Positions 34,373-44,364 are shown, counted from the first letter of the stretch. The stretch: DNA of 64,000 nucleotides from Anadara kagoshimensis (GCA_021292105.1 CM037861.1:31977674-32041673); one strand, 5' to 3'. The notes: generated by a model not told the origin, from the letters alone. Made by a program: numbers and translations.

Positions 34373-34754
34373 CAATTACTTTGTTAGTAGCAAATATATT
34401 AAGTTCAACTTTACATTTATTCTGTGTATAATATTCAACGTATCTTTTTGTCCTTCAATGTACAAAAACTTTTTGAACGCATATTCAATATCTATGCAGT
34501 GGTCAGAAAAATTCAAAACATTATTATCATAATTTTATTTATTTACTTATTTATTTTTTGGATTTCTATATTGCTCAACTCTCAAAGCTAGTTTTGTGTA
34601 TGCTGAATGTTCTAAATAAAGTAAATGGTAAATGAACATTTCCAATAAATCGGGGATGGTTATTGAGTTATTTGAAATTCATCATTGTATTTGTGATCCT
34701 TGGCCAAACAGTAATAGCGTATAATTGTTTTAAAAAATGATGTTACCAAATCGT
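34373..34754. other. AT-rich spacer between two tails
   Basis: No supported feature. Confidence 0.45.
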
Positions 34755-34990
34755 ACTTGAACAGAAACAAACTGATCTTTGTCCAAATCACAAATCTAAG
34801 AGCAAAGTTAAAACTTTGAAATATGGCAGTTGAAAATGATTGAGACAGGTGCTCCGGAAGCATGAGCATCTCCTGTCTAGCTAGCTACAGCTATCATATG
34901 TGTAATCAAAAGAAAACCATGAGGCATCAAATACATCCCGGATAATTTTGGATACAGAGAAATTTAAATATTATGTTTATGGTGATCATA
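34755..34990 (-). mobile_element. Penelope-like 3' tail, copy 21
   Basis: Reverse-strand tail: TGTCCAAATCACAAATC, ACAGGTGCTCCGGAAGCATG, CTAGCTAGCTACAGC, then CATCCCGGATAATTTTGGA (thumb end). Confidence 0.8.
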
Positions 34991-35435
34991 CCTCAAGTAC
35001 TGAAATAACTGCCCCTGATAGTTACTTTCAATATGTCTTCGATTAAATCCAAGTTCATATATTCAGTCTTAATGAAATGAAAGGTTTAGCTTTTCAAACC
35101 ATTTCCATGTATATTATCCATTAGATTCGCTAAAATTTAAATATTCCTTTTATTCACTTGAATTTAAGCATGATTTATTTGCAGCTAATGAATGTCTGGT
35201 CCACGATTTTTCTACATGTCACTTAAGAGATTAAAATAACCATTAGATGGCAGAGAAGGGAATAAATTAGTTTTTTCGTCTAGATTTAAATAAGAATTAT
35301 ACCTTTGATGCTTATGGAAAGCTTCCTGCTGTTTTAGCATATTTATGCTGTATTTGTTGTAATATTGCTGTAAAGTAAATTTTAATTGAGGTCAAAATGA
35401 TGGAAAAATATTTTGCTCATAGTTTGCATTCATTA

Positions 35436-35730
35436 GTAAAGTAAGGTTGAATGTCACTAGTATTTTGTGTCTATTTAAGACTGTTATTTTCACAACATAA
35501 CGAGCCAAGCCAACACACCATCGTTTCACAACATAGCTTCATACTTTTCACGACTAGCATATTTTTATGCCTAACACTACTGTATATTATTGATTGTCAT
35601 CATCAAATTCATAATTTTTTTCATTGTTTGTCTTCCTTAGTTAAACAAGGTTGAATGTCATTAGTACTTCGTGTTCATTTAATGTTGTTCTTTCAGAACA
35701 TGGTGCATAATTTCATAAGCGACTTTGAGC
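35436..35730. repeat. Diverged upstream units of the 59-bp array
   Basis: AAGGTTGAATGTCA(C/T)TAGTA occurs at 35443 and 35648, each followed by a CACAACATA-type or array-like segment. These look like older, rearranged array DNA. Confidence 0.6.
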
Positions 35731-35731
35731 C

Positions 35732-36100
35732 AAGCCAACAACCATCATTTCACAACATAGCTTCCTACATGCAATAGATGAAAAGGAACAAAGCCAACAA
35801 CCACCATTTCACAACATAGCTTCGTACTTGCAATGGATGAAAAGGAACAAAGCCAACAACCACCATTTCACAACATAGCTTTGTACTTGCATTAGATGAA
35901 AAGGGACCAAGCCAACAACTACCATTTCACAACATAGCTTCGTACTTGCAATGGATGAAAAGGAACAAAGCCAACAACTACCATTTCACAACATAGCTTT
36001 GTACTTGCATTAGATGAAAATGAACCAAGCCAACAACCATCATTTTACAACATAGCTTCGTACATGCAATAGATGAAAAGGAAACAAGCCAACAACAATC
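35732..36100. repeat. 59-bp tandem array, six units
   Basis: Unit starts AAGCCAACAACCA at 35732, 35791, 35850, 35909, 35968, 36027 and 36086, exactly 59 bp apart. From the second unit on, two variants alternate (CTTCGTACTTGCAATGGATG and CTTTGTACTTGCATTAGATG), so the array grew as a 118-bp dimer. Confidence 0.95.
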
Positions 36101-36275
36101 GGTGATGTCATTATTATGTCTCTGTGTCCAATTTTTTTCTTTTTTGACGTCCTATACTTCCTTATTACTTTTATTCTCAATTTCCATTTCACATATCGCG
36201 GGTGAAGCAGGAGATGCTTCTCTTATTTTGCTTTGGTCTTTGAGGATTGTAATTAATCATGGACCAGTATGTTTG
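36095..36275 (+). mobile_element. Penelope-like 3' tail, copy 22
   Basis: Follows the 59-bp array: ATGTCTCTGTGTCC, TTTGACGTCCTATACTTCC, CGGGTGAAGCAGGAGATGC, and ATGGACCAGTATGTTTG. Its middle (CCGGAGCACC region) is deleted. Confidence 0.7.
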
Positions 36276-36280
36276 GCGGC

Positions 36281-36330
36281 TGACGACGACGTCGACGACG
36301 ACGACGATGATGATGATGATGATGATTGAT
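36281..36330. repeat. (GAC/GAT)n trinucleotide repeat
   Basis: About sixteen GAC/GAT triplets directly follow the RT tail end. It produces a poly-Asp end on a chance frame. Confidence 0.95.
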
Positions 36331-36334
36331 AATG

Positions 36335-37440
36335 ATGATTTAAATAAAACTAATGTTCACTGACCAAGTGAAAGGATATTTTACAATTCTCGTGAAAATG
36401 TTGTGCGGAAATAATCAAAACAGAGACAAGTCGTAATTACAAATTTTAAAAAATGTCAACACTTTCAAGCAATTTGTATATAATAATCAAACAGGTTTTT
36501 TTATACTAAGGCTAGTTTATCCCTTACAACAATTATCGAAGTCTCTTCTCTACGTGTTTTATTATACAAATGGATTCCAATGCAGATATCGCAAATGAAA
36601 CGGTTGGGGAAATCCAAACAATGCCTATATTACACTGTGTAAAAGCTCCTGGTTGATTGACAATTGAATCAGATTTTTAAACAAATTAAAACATAAGAGT
36701 CATATACCTACGGTGACTATTCACATAAAACAGCATCCTATGATTATATTTCATTATATTTCATATTTGATTCTGAGACACGTAACGGTACAGCGGTCAA
36801 ACAATATACAAGGTGTAAGGAACGTATTTCTTCGAAGTACACGTGTACCTAGAATGCACTTGTACATTTATCAAGCTACATGATTGGTATAACTTTTAAT
36901 GGACTACCTTTTGGACCTAATATTTTCAGAATAATTGACTTCTAAAAATTCTTTGTATACCTATAGACTATGCGGTCTACACAAGACATTGTGACGTCAT
37001 ATTAATGTGTGACGTAGCACACGATAATTACATACAATGTCAAGGTATTGCAAGTACTATAGCACAAGTCTACATATGTTGTTACATTATTAATACATTA
37101 TATGTTAATCTTATGTATAATATCTCTAAATATAAGCTTGAAGGGCATAATATTAAATGATTATCAATAATAGGTGTGAATTTTAAAATTGTTATGTTGC
37201 ATATTTGAATTTATTTCTTTTAAGGTACGTTTTTTCATCGAGTTGGGCTTTTGGATTTTATTTTTCAATGCAAAAATACTTAATAGGATCTTCTTTATCT
37301 GTTACATTTTGTTTCATAGAACGGTTAGTTGGTTGAGTGTTGCTTATCGTCGCATCAACAATTTTTTCAGCAATTAGCGACGACAACTATTTTATCTCTA
37401 TGGATTAATTTATGAACAATTATGTGTATGCATGTGAAAT
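36335..37440. other. AT-rich spacer, nothing recognised
   Basis: Only short frames without recognisable domains. Confidence 0.45.
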
Positions 37441-37444
37441 GCGT

Positions 37445-37690
37445 GTTGTATGGTTTGTCTTGTACTAGCGCGTACTCAGGGCGACTTTAAGGGTGCTAGC
37501 TCATCGAGTACGCCACAGACAAGCGTACCACTTCCCCAGGCCATTATACTGATACCAGGTTAGCCAGTAAAGGCCAACGGCAAGGAAAATTCACTTTCCC
37601 ACATGTGGTTTGAGCGGGACCCGAACTCACAACGGTGAGAGACCCTGGATTTGTAGACTGACGCCCTATCAATTAGGCCACCGCGGCATC
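37445..37690 (-). mobile_element. tRNA-Arg-like SINE, family 2
   Basis: On the minus strand the head shows an A-box (GGCCTAATTGATAGGGCGTC) and a B-box-like GTGAGTTCGGGTCCCGC. The body contains GTGGGAAAGTGAATTTTCC and GGCCTTTACTGGCTAACC. The copy at 61105 is in the other orientation. Confidence 0.75.
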
Positions 37691-37715
37691 TTATGTTCTA
37701 TAGGATAGGTGTGAC

Positions 37716-37743
37716 GATAAAGTGCTAGGTCACGTACAGAAGG
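37716..37743. repeat. Direct repeat flanking RT fragment, left
   Basis: GATAAAGTGCTAGGTCACGT is repeated, with a few differences, at about 38328 (GATAAAGTGGCAGGTCACAT). Confidence 0.7.
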
Positions 37744-37779
37744 AATAAAAAAAACAAACTCACTAATCCCTGTCCTAGC

Positions 37780-38310
37780 TTCGGCTTGCAATATCCTTGA
37801 GTAAACAATTTATTTGCAATTAGCCTGCTTCGTTGTACAAAGTTCCTGTAGTGGAAACAAGCTCTACCAAAGTGTATTAATTAGGAAACAAATACATCAT
37901 AAGCAGGAGTCATCACATTTGTGTGCGTCATAATTCATATATAGGTCTCAATATGGAACAGAACAGAGGAATCAGTCGTGTCTTTTATTTCAAGCTCACT
38001 GGGATAGATGACATTCAGATAGTCTCCAAATTTAGGATTGTTAAGAGAGAGAACGTCATCTATATATGTTGAGTTGAATGATTTGGCGACAGTCTTCTCT
38101 CCAGATTTGACAAGGTTCTGCATAAATTCTGCTTCATAAGAATAAAGAAACAAATCAGCAATCAATGGTGCACAGTTTGTACCCATCGGTATACCAATTT
38201 TTTGCTGAAAAACTCTATTCCCAAACACAACAAATATGTTAGTTATCAAAAACTCCACCATTTTGTTGATGGTATCTTCAGTTTATTTTTGTTTGGAATC
38301 CGTATGATGC
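37780..38310 (-). pseudogene. Penelope-like reverse transcriptase fragment
   Basis: A minus-strand frame (37935-38261, 108 codons) covers VEFLITNIFVVFGN, IGIPMGTNCAPLIADLFLY, the catalytic YIDD (with a two-residue loss just before it: STYIDD rather than STYRYIDD) and LEIKDTTDSS. It then breaks; a deletion joins it to the thumb region (GTACAACGAAGCAGGC-type sequence near 37830) and the copy stops without a 3' UTR. Upstream it begins at YFVKHHTD. Motif A is missing. It is thus a fragment lacking both ends, flanked by near-identical ~25-bp direct repeats. Catalytic residues aside, it cannot be active. Confidence 0.85.
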
Positions 38311-38326
38311 TTGACAAAATAAATAA

Positions 38327-38354
38327 ATGATAAAGTGGCAGGTCACATACAGAT
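38327..38354. repeat. Direct repeat flanking RT fragment, right
   Basis: See 37716-37743. It lies about 20 bp beyond the 5' end of the RT fragment. Confidence 0.7.
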
Positions 38355-38434
38355 GACCTTGAACTCAAAAGAATCAATCCAATATTCTTTATAAATGTTG
38401 ATAGAACACGAAATATCAATGAACTTCCCAACAG

Positions 38435-38760
38435 ATCTAATTATATTCTATAATAATCGAGTTAAAAATATAATAAAATAAAAACATAAATTTTAAAGTA
38501 AAAGAAAAATAGCGTGTTGGAAACTACTATCTTTTTTATCTTTTTATTTTGCTTCTAGTCATACAATGTTGTAACAGCTGTCAGATTGTGACAGACGCCC
38601 TTAAAACACTAATGTCTCCTTCTATGAATATCTTTATTGTATCAAGCCAATTTTAATTAATTTTTAATTTTCAGCATGGAACAGGTATTACGTCAAACAT
38701 GATAAGTCAAAGTCGGGCGATTTTGAAAAATTTATTTGTTTCAAACATCACAATTTAAAA
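38435..38760. other. AT-rich spacer
   Basis: No supported feature. A short (GAC)n(GAA)n run lies at 38762-38785. Confidence 0.45.
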
Positions 38761-39017
38761 AGACGACGACGACGAAGAAGAAGAAACAAATAATAAGTTT
38801 ATATCAACTTGTACGTAAAATAACCAAATATGCTAAGAAGATGATTAATTTTGAACAATTAAGTTGTTTTAATCATGATAATTTTAAAAATAATTTATAT
38901 TTACCTTATACCATAAACGTCAAATGTGCTAAAAAGCTGAGCGATTTTAAACAATTTATTTTTTCCATCATCATGGTTTAAAAAAATCATTAGCTTATAT
39001 CAACCTACACGTGAAAT

Positions 39018-39350
39018 AGGCTTGTATGATTACATTATACCAGTTTTATTTTTTAAGCACTAGACAGCTTTGAAATACAATTCCTCATCGGTAGTGCTTG
39101 GACCAAAATTGTGAAACCAGAACTTTTCATCGATATGTTGAAAAGAAACCTAGAGTACCAAAATATATTTTACCAAAGTTAGCCTAGGACATATGTGCAT
39201 GAGGTAGAATACCTAAGTATTTGAGGAATTTTTAAATTTTAACTAGCGGCAAATTTAGACAATAGTATTTCTGAAAATAATACACTATAATGGCCTACTG
39301 GGGTTGTGATATCCTTAGGGCAACAGCCACCAGCACAGATACCGACTCAG
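39018..39350 (-). mobile_element. HHR unit G, inserted in a tandem array
   Basis: About 330 bp on the minus strand, from CTGTGCTGGTGGCTGTTGCC and AACCCCAGTAGGCC through GTATTCTACCTCATGCACAT and the ribozyme to TATAATGTAATCATACAAG. The array flanks define its ends better than any other copy. No ORF. Confidence 0.8.
39056..39098 (-). ncRNA. Type I hammerhead ribozyme, copy G (damaged)
   Basis: Stem I strands (AGCACTA/TAGTGCT) are perfect. The first core strand reads CCGATGAG and the GAAAC strand is damaged by a small deletion (TTTCAAAGC). It is inactive by inspection. Confidence 0.75.
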
Positions 39351-39743
39351 TGAAATTGTTTCAATCATCATGGTTTAAACAATTATTAGCTTATATCAGC
39401 ATATACGTCAAATATGCTTAGAAACTGAACCATTTTGTGCAATGAAAATGTATCAATCATCATGATTTCAAAACGAAAAAAAAAATTTATTAAGCTTTTA
39501 TACGCGTCTTCATAAAATTGATATCAGTATCCATTCCTCGACTTACATTGATTTTTTTAATTCATAATATACCTATAGTGTCGACGATCAACACATTTAT
39601 GTACACACTTGTGCGAGCGATTTGCTACAGGTAAAACACGAGTAATTAATTACAATGATCAGTATATCACCTGTAGATAAAATCCCTGTAACTCTTTATA
39701 AAAAGCATCATAAATATGTCAACAATAAATCTAGGACATATTA

Positions 39744-39965
39744 TAGGCAAACAATATTGACCTGTCTGCTTGACCTTAAATTTGAATATTTATTATAGAC
39801 CAGTACATCTAAGGGAACACGGTTGTTTATTTTATCTATCATGGGAAATATGTATTGTTATGTATTAATTGTGAATCCTAACGCTACCAATATATATATG
39901 TATGGATCACCGAATATGAATATATGAAAAAAAGGTCAAGCGGACAGGTCAATATTGTTTGTCTA
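39744..39965. mobile_element. MITE 'TAGGCAAAC' family, copy 2
   Basis: Inverted ends TAGGCAAACAATATTGACCT and the complement of AGGTCAATATTGTTTGTCTA. TA target duplications lie at 39742-39743 and 39966-39967. 222 bp, no ORF. Confidence 0.9.
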
Positions 39966-40121
39966 TACCTGACTGAGATCCAAGTTAATCTCTGGTACTC
40001 TCAGAAAAAAATTCGTCACAGCTTCGTACTAAAAGCTATTATGACGTACAAGTACAGGCCTGTCTGAAGTTTAACACTGAGCTAACGAAATTGATTGCTG
40101 AGTGGACGAAATGACTGGAAA

Positions 40122-40220
40122 GCTATCGGGAGTTACATAACAGCTGCCAAAAGCTGCCGGGAGTTACATAACAGCTGCCAAAAAGCTGCCGGGAGTTACA
40201 TAACAGCTGCCAAAAAGCTG
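40122..40220. repeat. 32-bp tandem repeat, three units
   Basis: GGGAGTTACATAACAGCTGC occurs three times at 31- and 32-bp spacing; each contains the palindromic CAGCTG. Confidence 0.95.
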
Positions 40221-40224
40221 TCGA

Positions 40225-41285
40225 GATAGAGGTAAAGAAAGGCCTAGATTAAATGTACATTTGGCACTAATTTGGCATTAAATTTTCGACAGACCTGATT
40301 CAGAGCATATTTTATCTCGACGGTGTGATTAATTAACAAGATCGCCTTTCGGCTTTATGAATACGCCAATTGAATCTGATATAGACAGGTTAATAAGAGG
40401 AATAATATTTTGACCTAATAAACGAAAAACTGAATATACTGTAATATTTCATATCAGTTTGTAACAATCAATTCCATTGGGCAATGAGCAGCCAAGTGGC
40501 ATAAACTGCTGGCGTGTATGTACAGAACGGATAATACACGACTTAACGTTGGACCGAGCAGGCATTACATTAGAGTCACGTTCCTTAAATGAAACGCCGC
40601 ATGATCATAATTAGATTTGGTTCAATAAAATAAAATACAAGCTTTAGTTACTTATGTACAAGGCACTAAGAAGATTTATGGAATTTTCGAGGACTATATC
40701 AAAATAACGGTCCACGTTCTATCAGTCGACCAGTCCATAAATCAGACTTTCTTCATAGTAATCTGTACAACAGTAACTATTGCTTAAATATAACATTGTA
40801 TGTATGATGTACCTAACAGAACAAGTGTCTTTTTCACTGCAGACTCTTAATCAGTCACCCTCTTCTCACCAAATACGCCGATTTAGCATGAATCTTCATG
40901 ATATAGACAGTTTAATAAGCAACATTAACCATTGGCCTCGTGAATGAAAAACCCGAATATATTACAATACAACATTGTTTAGGGTGTATATATACACTTA
41001 CCAGATTGTCACTGTTTCATCCCAGGTGCTCATTGGCCCCAACAGCCATCCTCCTCTCGCCTCGTCCATATAACTTTATGTCCAATCTAGAACTAACGGA
41101 CTCTTGATATAATTGTTGATATAATTGTTTCACAGTTAATCAGAATTGCTGGAAAATTTTACCGCATTGCTCATCTTGAATTGATAATAAAAACAATAAC
41201 AATGACTCGGGTATACGGTGGATAATAACGATGTTTTCAATACACAGATAATGATATCTGTAATGGGTACGATTTTCTTCGTCCT
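40225..41285. other. Spacer, nothing recognised
   Basis: Two related fragments (AATATACTGTAATATTTCAT region at 40430 and AATATATTACAATACAACAT at 40955, both after GATATAGACAG and CGAATTAACC-like sequence) hint at an old duplication. No gene is supported. Confidence 0.4.
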
Positions 41286-41290
41286 AGGTA

Positions 41291-41518
41291 TAGTGCGTCA
41301 AGTTTGACCTGGGCAATTGACCTTAAAGTTGAATATAAGATCGGACTTTGTGATTTAGGTAAGACAGCATGTTTCATTACCATAAACAATCGGTACCCAT
41401 TATTACTATCATCTGTCCTTAGATATCAACTTTATATAGCTTATAAATTACACAATGGACATGTTTGTTAAAATGTTCAAATGAAAGGTCAAACGGCCGG
41501 GTCAAACTTGACGGACTA
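41291..41518. mobile_element. MITE, variant-end subfamily
   Basis: 228 bp with ends TAGTGCGTCAAGTTTGACCT and the complement of GGTCAAACTTGACGGACTA, flanked by TA on each side. The inner half of the repeat (TTGACCTTAAAGTT/AAATGAAAGGTCAA) matches the TAGGCAAAC family, while the outer half differs. Confidence 0.85.
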
Positions 41519-41519
41519 T

Positions 41520-42065
41520 ATTTCTGTATATGTAGTGTGGAATCAATATTGTTCTTAAAGCCTTTGTCAAATAACATGGTTTCCTTAATTAAGTAACAAG
41601 ACACCGTGTTATTATTATTGGCCATATGTTTTTGTATTTTGTTTTCAATCTGTTCCATGTGTTCAAGTCTGTGTTTATCATATTTTTTGCTTCTTCGTGC
41701 GTCACAAATTTTGTCGATAATGTCCACAACAAGTACACGCAATTGACGACAAAGTAGAAAGTGTGGTAAGGCGTCTCAATGGTGTTCTTCCAGCGTTTAG
41801 CAAACAGCACGGCTTGGTTAGTTAAGCAACTAATTATATAACTAATGGTCAGTGTTTTACTCATTATCGTGTGCCATTTTTCCATTATATGTTTATCGTG
41901 TTTTTGCTTCTTCGTGTACGTCAAAATTTTTGTTGTGGTGTGTTTTCAATAGTTTGGCTTCTTTGATCAAGTACATACTATTGACAAACATGGTGACGGT
42001 ATGGTAAGGTGCCTCAATATTGTTATTTTAGCCTTTAGATATAAAAAAACACGGTGATACAGCAT
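41520..42065. repeat. ~220-bp irregular tandem repeat
   Basis: Blocks with TTGCTTCTTCGTG(C/T)(A)CGTCA, CAAGTACA and GGTAAGG(C/T)G(C/T)CTCAAT recur near 41690, 41910 and (after the RT tail) 42450. Two overlapping minus-strand frames (107 and 111 codons, 41419-41924) lie within. They have no recognisable domain and follow the repeat, so I do not call a gene. Confidence 0.65.
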
Positions 42066-42077
42066 TTTATATACTAG

Positions 42078-42385
42078 TAATCAAAAACAAACATACTAAT
42101 TCATGCCAGAAGGTTCATGCCCAAATCACAATCCAGAAGGTCTATGTCCAAATCACAATCTAGAAGGTCAATGTCCAAATCACAATTAGGAAGGTTCATG
42201 TCTAAATCACAATCCTGAAGTAAAATTGAAAACTTTGAAACTGAACATGTGAACTTCCACCAGGGACGTGAGGCTGTGTGCTCCTCAAAGGTAAGTACCT
42301 AGGCTAGCTACACTCACCACATGTAATCAAAATTGAGTGAAAGGAAGATGTAACAATGGGACGTCAAACATAGCCAGATCAAAGT
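42078..42385 (-). mobile_element. Penelope-like 3' tail, copy 24, with internal expansion
   Basis: Complete reverse-strand 3' UTR: TCAAAAACAAACATACTAAT, GTGCTCCTCAAAGGTAAG, GCTAGCTACACTCACC. It carries a 27-bp internal tandem expansion and interrupts the ~220-bp repeat. Confidence 0.85.
42110..42217. repeat. 27-bp tandem expansion within an RT tail
   Basis: Four 27-bp units (AAGGTTCATGCCCAAATCAC ... ) start at 42110, 42137, 42164 and 42191. Other tails have this segment once. Confidence 0.95.
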
Positions 42386-42439
42386 TTTTTCTTTTCTTAA
42401 AATCAGTATAATGTGTTATTTGTCCTTATATATATATGC

Positions 42440-42560
42440 TTATGATATTATTTGGTTCTTTGTACGTCATAAGTTTGTTGTATTTTTAATTAATGCTTTA
42501 CAAAGTACATGCCATTAATAAAAAGGAGTATAATTAGGTGCCCAAATAGTGATTGGACAA
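42440..42560. repeat. Continuation of the ~220-bp repeat
   Basis: TTTGTACGTCATAAGTTTG, TTTACAAAGTACATG and AGGTGCCCAAATAG match the units before the RT tail. Confidence 0.55.
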
Positions 42561-42789
42561 ATTTCCTTTGTTTTATCCCAAGACGAATAAAATCCACCAA
42601 AGAGCTGCAAAAGATATAACTTGGAACCTACCAAAGATAGCCCCGCATTCTTTATCACGCAAAGATTTAACGATGAAATCAGATTTTATGGTGTAAGAAA
42701 TTAGAACCAATCACTACTTGCAAGATAGAGAAAATTTCAACCCTCATTTTTATTCATTTAGTCAAGAAGTAGATTCGATCATATGAAGT

Positions 42790-42960
42790 TGACCTTTCAC
42801 CTACACACTTAAAGTGGCTTGCGACACATTATCTTAAATTCGTGCCACGTTTCATCAAAAATTAACGATTTATGTAAAAGTTATGACGCTGGCATGTTGA
42901 TGGACAGACAGACAGGTATGGGGATTTTTATTTATATCACTTCTATCAAAATAATTAAGC
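42790..42960. repeat. Interspersed repeat, 'GACAGACAGACAGG' type
   Basis: CGTGCCACGTTTCATCAAAA, AAAGTTATGAC and ATGGACAGACAGACAGG resemble 63470-63580. It is a common, poorly bounded repeat; the family is not identified. Confidence 0.45.
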
Positions 42961-43003
42961 AGGGGTTATTAATATAATAATTCGAGGTCTGTTTGTTTGT
43001 TGT

Positions 43004-43152
43004 TTAATTCCATCTCTCCTGGTGGAGAATTGTGCCAAATATATTACCTGTAAAGTTATCCCTATTACACGCTAGTGTGGCTTCCTCTCCCAATGTCTTC
43101 ATTCCTAGCTCTTTACTTTCCTTTTCTAATGTCCTACACCAGGCCTCCTTTG
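43004..43152 (-). pseudogene. Non-LTR retrotransposon ORF C-terminus (remnant)
   Basis: A minus-strand frame of about 49 codons ending at a stop (43004-43006) reads KEAWCRTLEKESKELG, then TLGEEATLACNRDNF and ILHQERWN. This matches the pattern at the very C-terminus of endonuclease/RT proteins of invertebrate LINEs (a WRRT-EKE ... W-E--- LA-DR--W pattern). Upstream the frame is closed by a stop and no RT core is visible. The assignment is from memory of the family pattern, hence moderate. The next element, HHR unit H, starts about 270 bp away. Confidence 0.5.
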
Positions 43153-43419
43153 CCTATTGGCTAATGTTTTTCAAGGATCATGCGGGATCATTTATGCTGG
43201 AGTGTATCTAGCAGGTCCTCGTCCATCTTTGTTATTCTCTAGGTTTCATGTCCGTACTGTATACAACTACTTTGGATTTGTAAATCTGCACTTTAGTTTG
43301 GTTACTATACAAATTGTTCTTCCACCCTGGTTTAAGATTGTTCTATTTGGAACGACAAGTAGTGATAGATTCTACTTATCTCGCCTAATCTTCTTTATTA
43401 TCTTTTTGCGGTCGTCTTG

Positions 43420-43640
43420 GATTTGAAATTTGAAATTCCTCAAAAACTAAGATATACTCCCTCATGCAAAGTATTTCCCTAGCTGATTTTTGTAAAATAT
43501 ATTTTGGTCCTTTGGGGTTTCTTTTAAACATCTTGAAAAAAATTTTGGTTTCATAATTTTGATCCAAGCACTACTGATGAGGAACTGATTCCGAAACGGC
43601 TGTCTAACGCTATAAAATTAAGACTGTTATAATATGTAAT
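43420..43640 (+). mobile_element. HHR unit H, 5'-truncated
   Basis: Begins at ATTTGAAATTTGAAATTCCT, continues with AACTAAGATATACTCCCTCA, TTTGTAAAATATATTTTGGT, TTTCATAATTTTGATCCAAG, the ribozyme, and TGTTATAATATGTAATTTG. About 110 bp of the unit's 5' part are missing. Confidence 0.85.
43567..43611 (+). ncRNA. Type I hammerhead ribozyme, copy H (core intact)
   Basis: Best-preserved ribozyme: CTGATGAG, stem II GGAACTGATTCC, GAAAC, short stem III C-GGCT-G, and cleavage triplet GTC are all intact. Stem II has GGAA/TTCC pairing. Stem I strands AGCACTA and TAACGCT carry two mismatches in the middle. It would be the first choice for an activity test. A self-cleaving RNA of this type processes multimeric transcripts of its element. 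Confidence 0.85.
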
Positions 43641-43644
43641 TTGA

Positions 43645-44364
43645 CAACCATGTTTTTGATAAACGAAAAAAGTCAATGTGGAAACATACATGGCCGGACT
43701 AAGTATATAGGACAATATGAGCTACCATGTTTTCTGCTTTCGACACGACAGTTAAGGGAGTGTCAGATTTTCTAGAGCTGTCCCTGGCTATATTATGCAT
43801 TTCGTGTTGTTTGTGACCTACAATGTTTACTGTCTTTAACATAAAAATTTAGGAAGTGTCAATGTTTTGGGATTGAACTACTCCTGATTATATTACGCAT
43901 TTCGTGTTGTTGGTTAAATTTACTATTGCTAAATACGTCTTTTCATCCTTCTCTTTAAAAAAAACCAATCCGATATTTCAAATTAGTCCGTTTTATCCGA
44001 GATGATAAAATCTTAGTTAATAAAATTTAATATCAGGCAAATGCCAAGCGTTGGAAATCAGCACGATTTAATTCAGCTGAATAATATTAGCATTTAAGAG
44101 GAGACTCCATACATATGTGGAACAATCTTGACTAGAGCTTAAAATTTCATTATTCCACTCCACGCCTTTACTGGAAAACAAAGCAGTGCTCTTCGCGATA
44201 TATTCAGAAAAACATATTTTAATTATAAAATATCAAGTGCTGAAAATGACCAAATTAGAACGTAATCACACGAACTTCAAGCAGTAGGTCTGAGATCATA
44301 GCAGGTTTTCAAAATTACGTGTCATTTGTTTCCAGCAACATTCAAGACGGAAGATATGCGTATG
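43645..44364. other. Spacer, nothing recognised
   Basis: A weak duplication (TTATTACGCATTTCGTGTTGT near 43795 and 43890; each after CTCC/TCCC...GGCTATATTA/GATTATATTA) is visible. No gene. Confidence 0.4.

Larger units (their letters stand above)
38790..39475. repeat. ~105-bp tandem array, interrupted by an HHR unit
   Basis: Units with AGCTTATATCAACNT, ACGT(A/C)AAATA, GCTAAGAAG and CATCATGGTTTAAA start at about 38795, 38895 and 38990, and resume at 39366. HHR unit G fills the gap. Confidence 0.7.

Noticed and set aside
36102..36329. 75-codon frame with a poly-Asp end
   Set aside because: It is an RT tail running into a (GAC/GAT) repeat.
37335..37387. Hairpin GTTGCTTATCGTCGC ... GCGACGACAAC as an element end
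   Set aside because: Arms are short, there is no second copy in the window and no flanking duplication.
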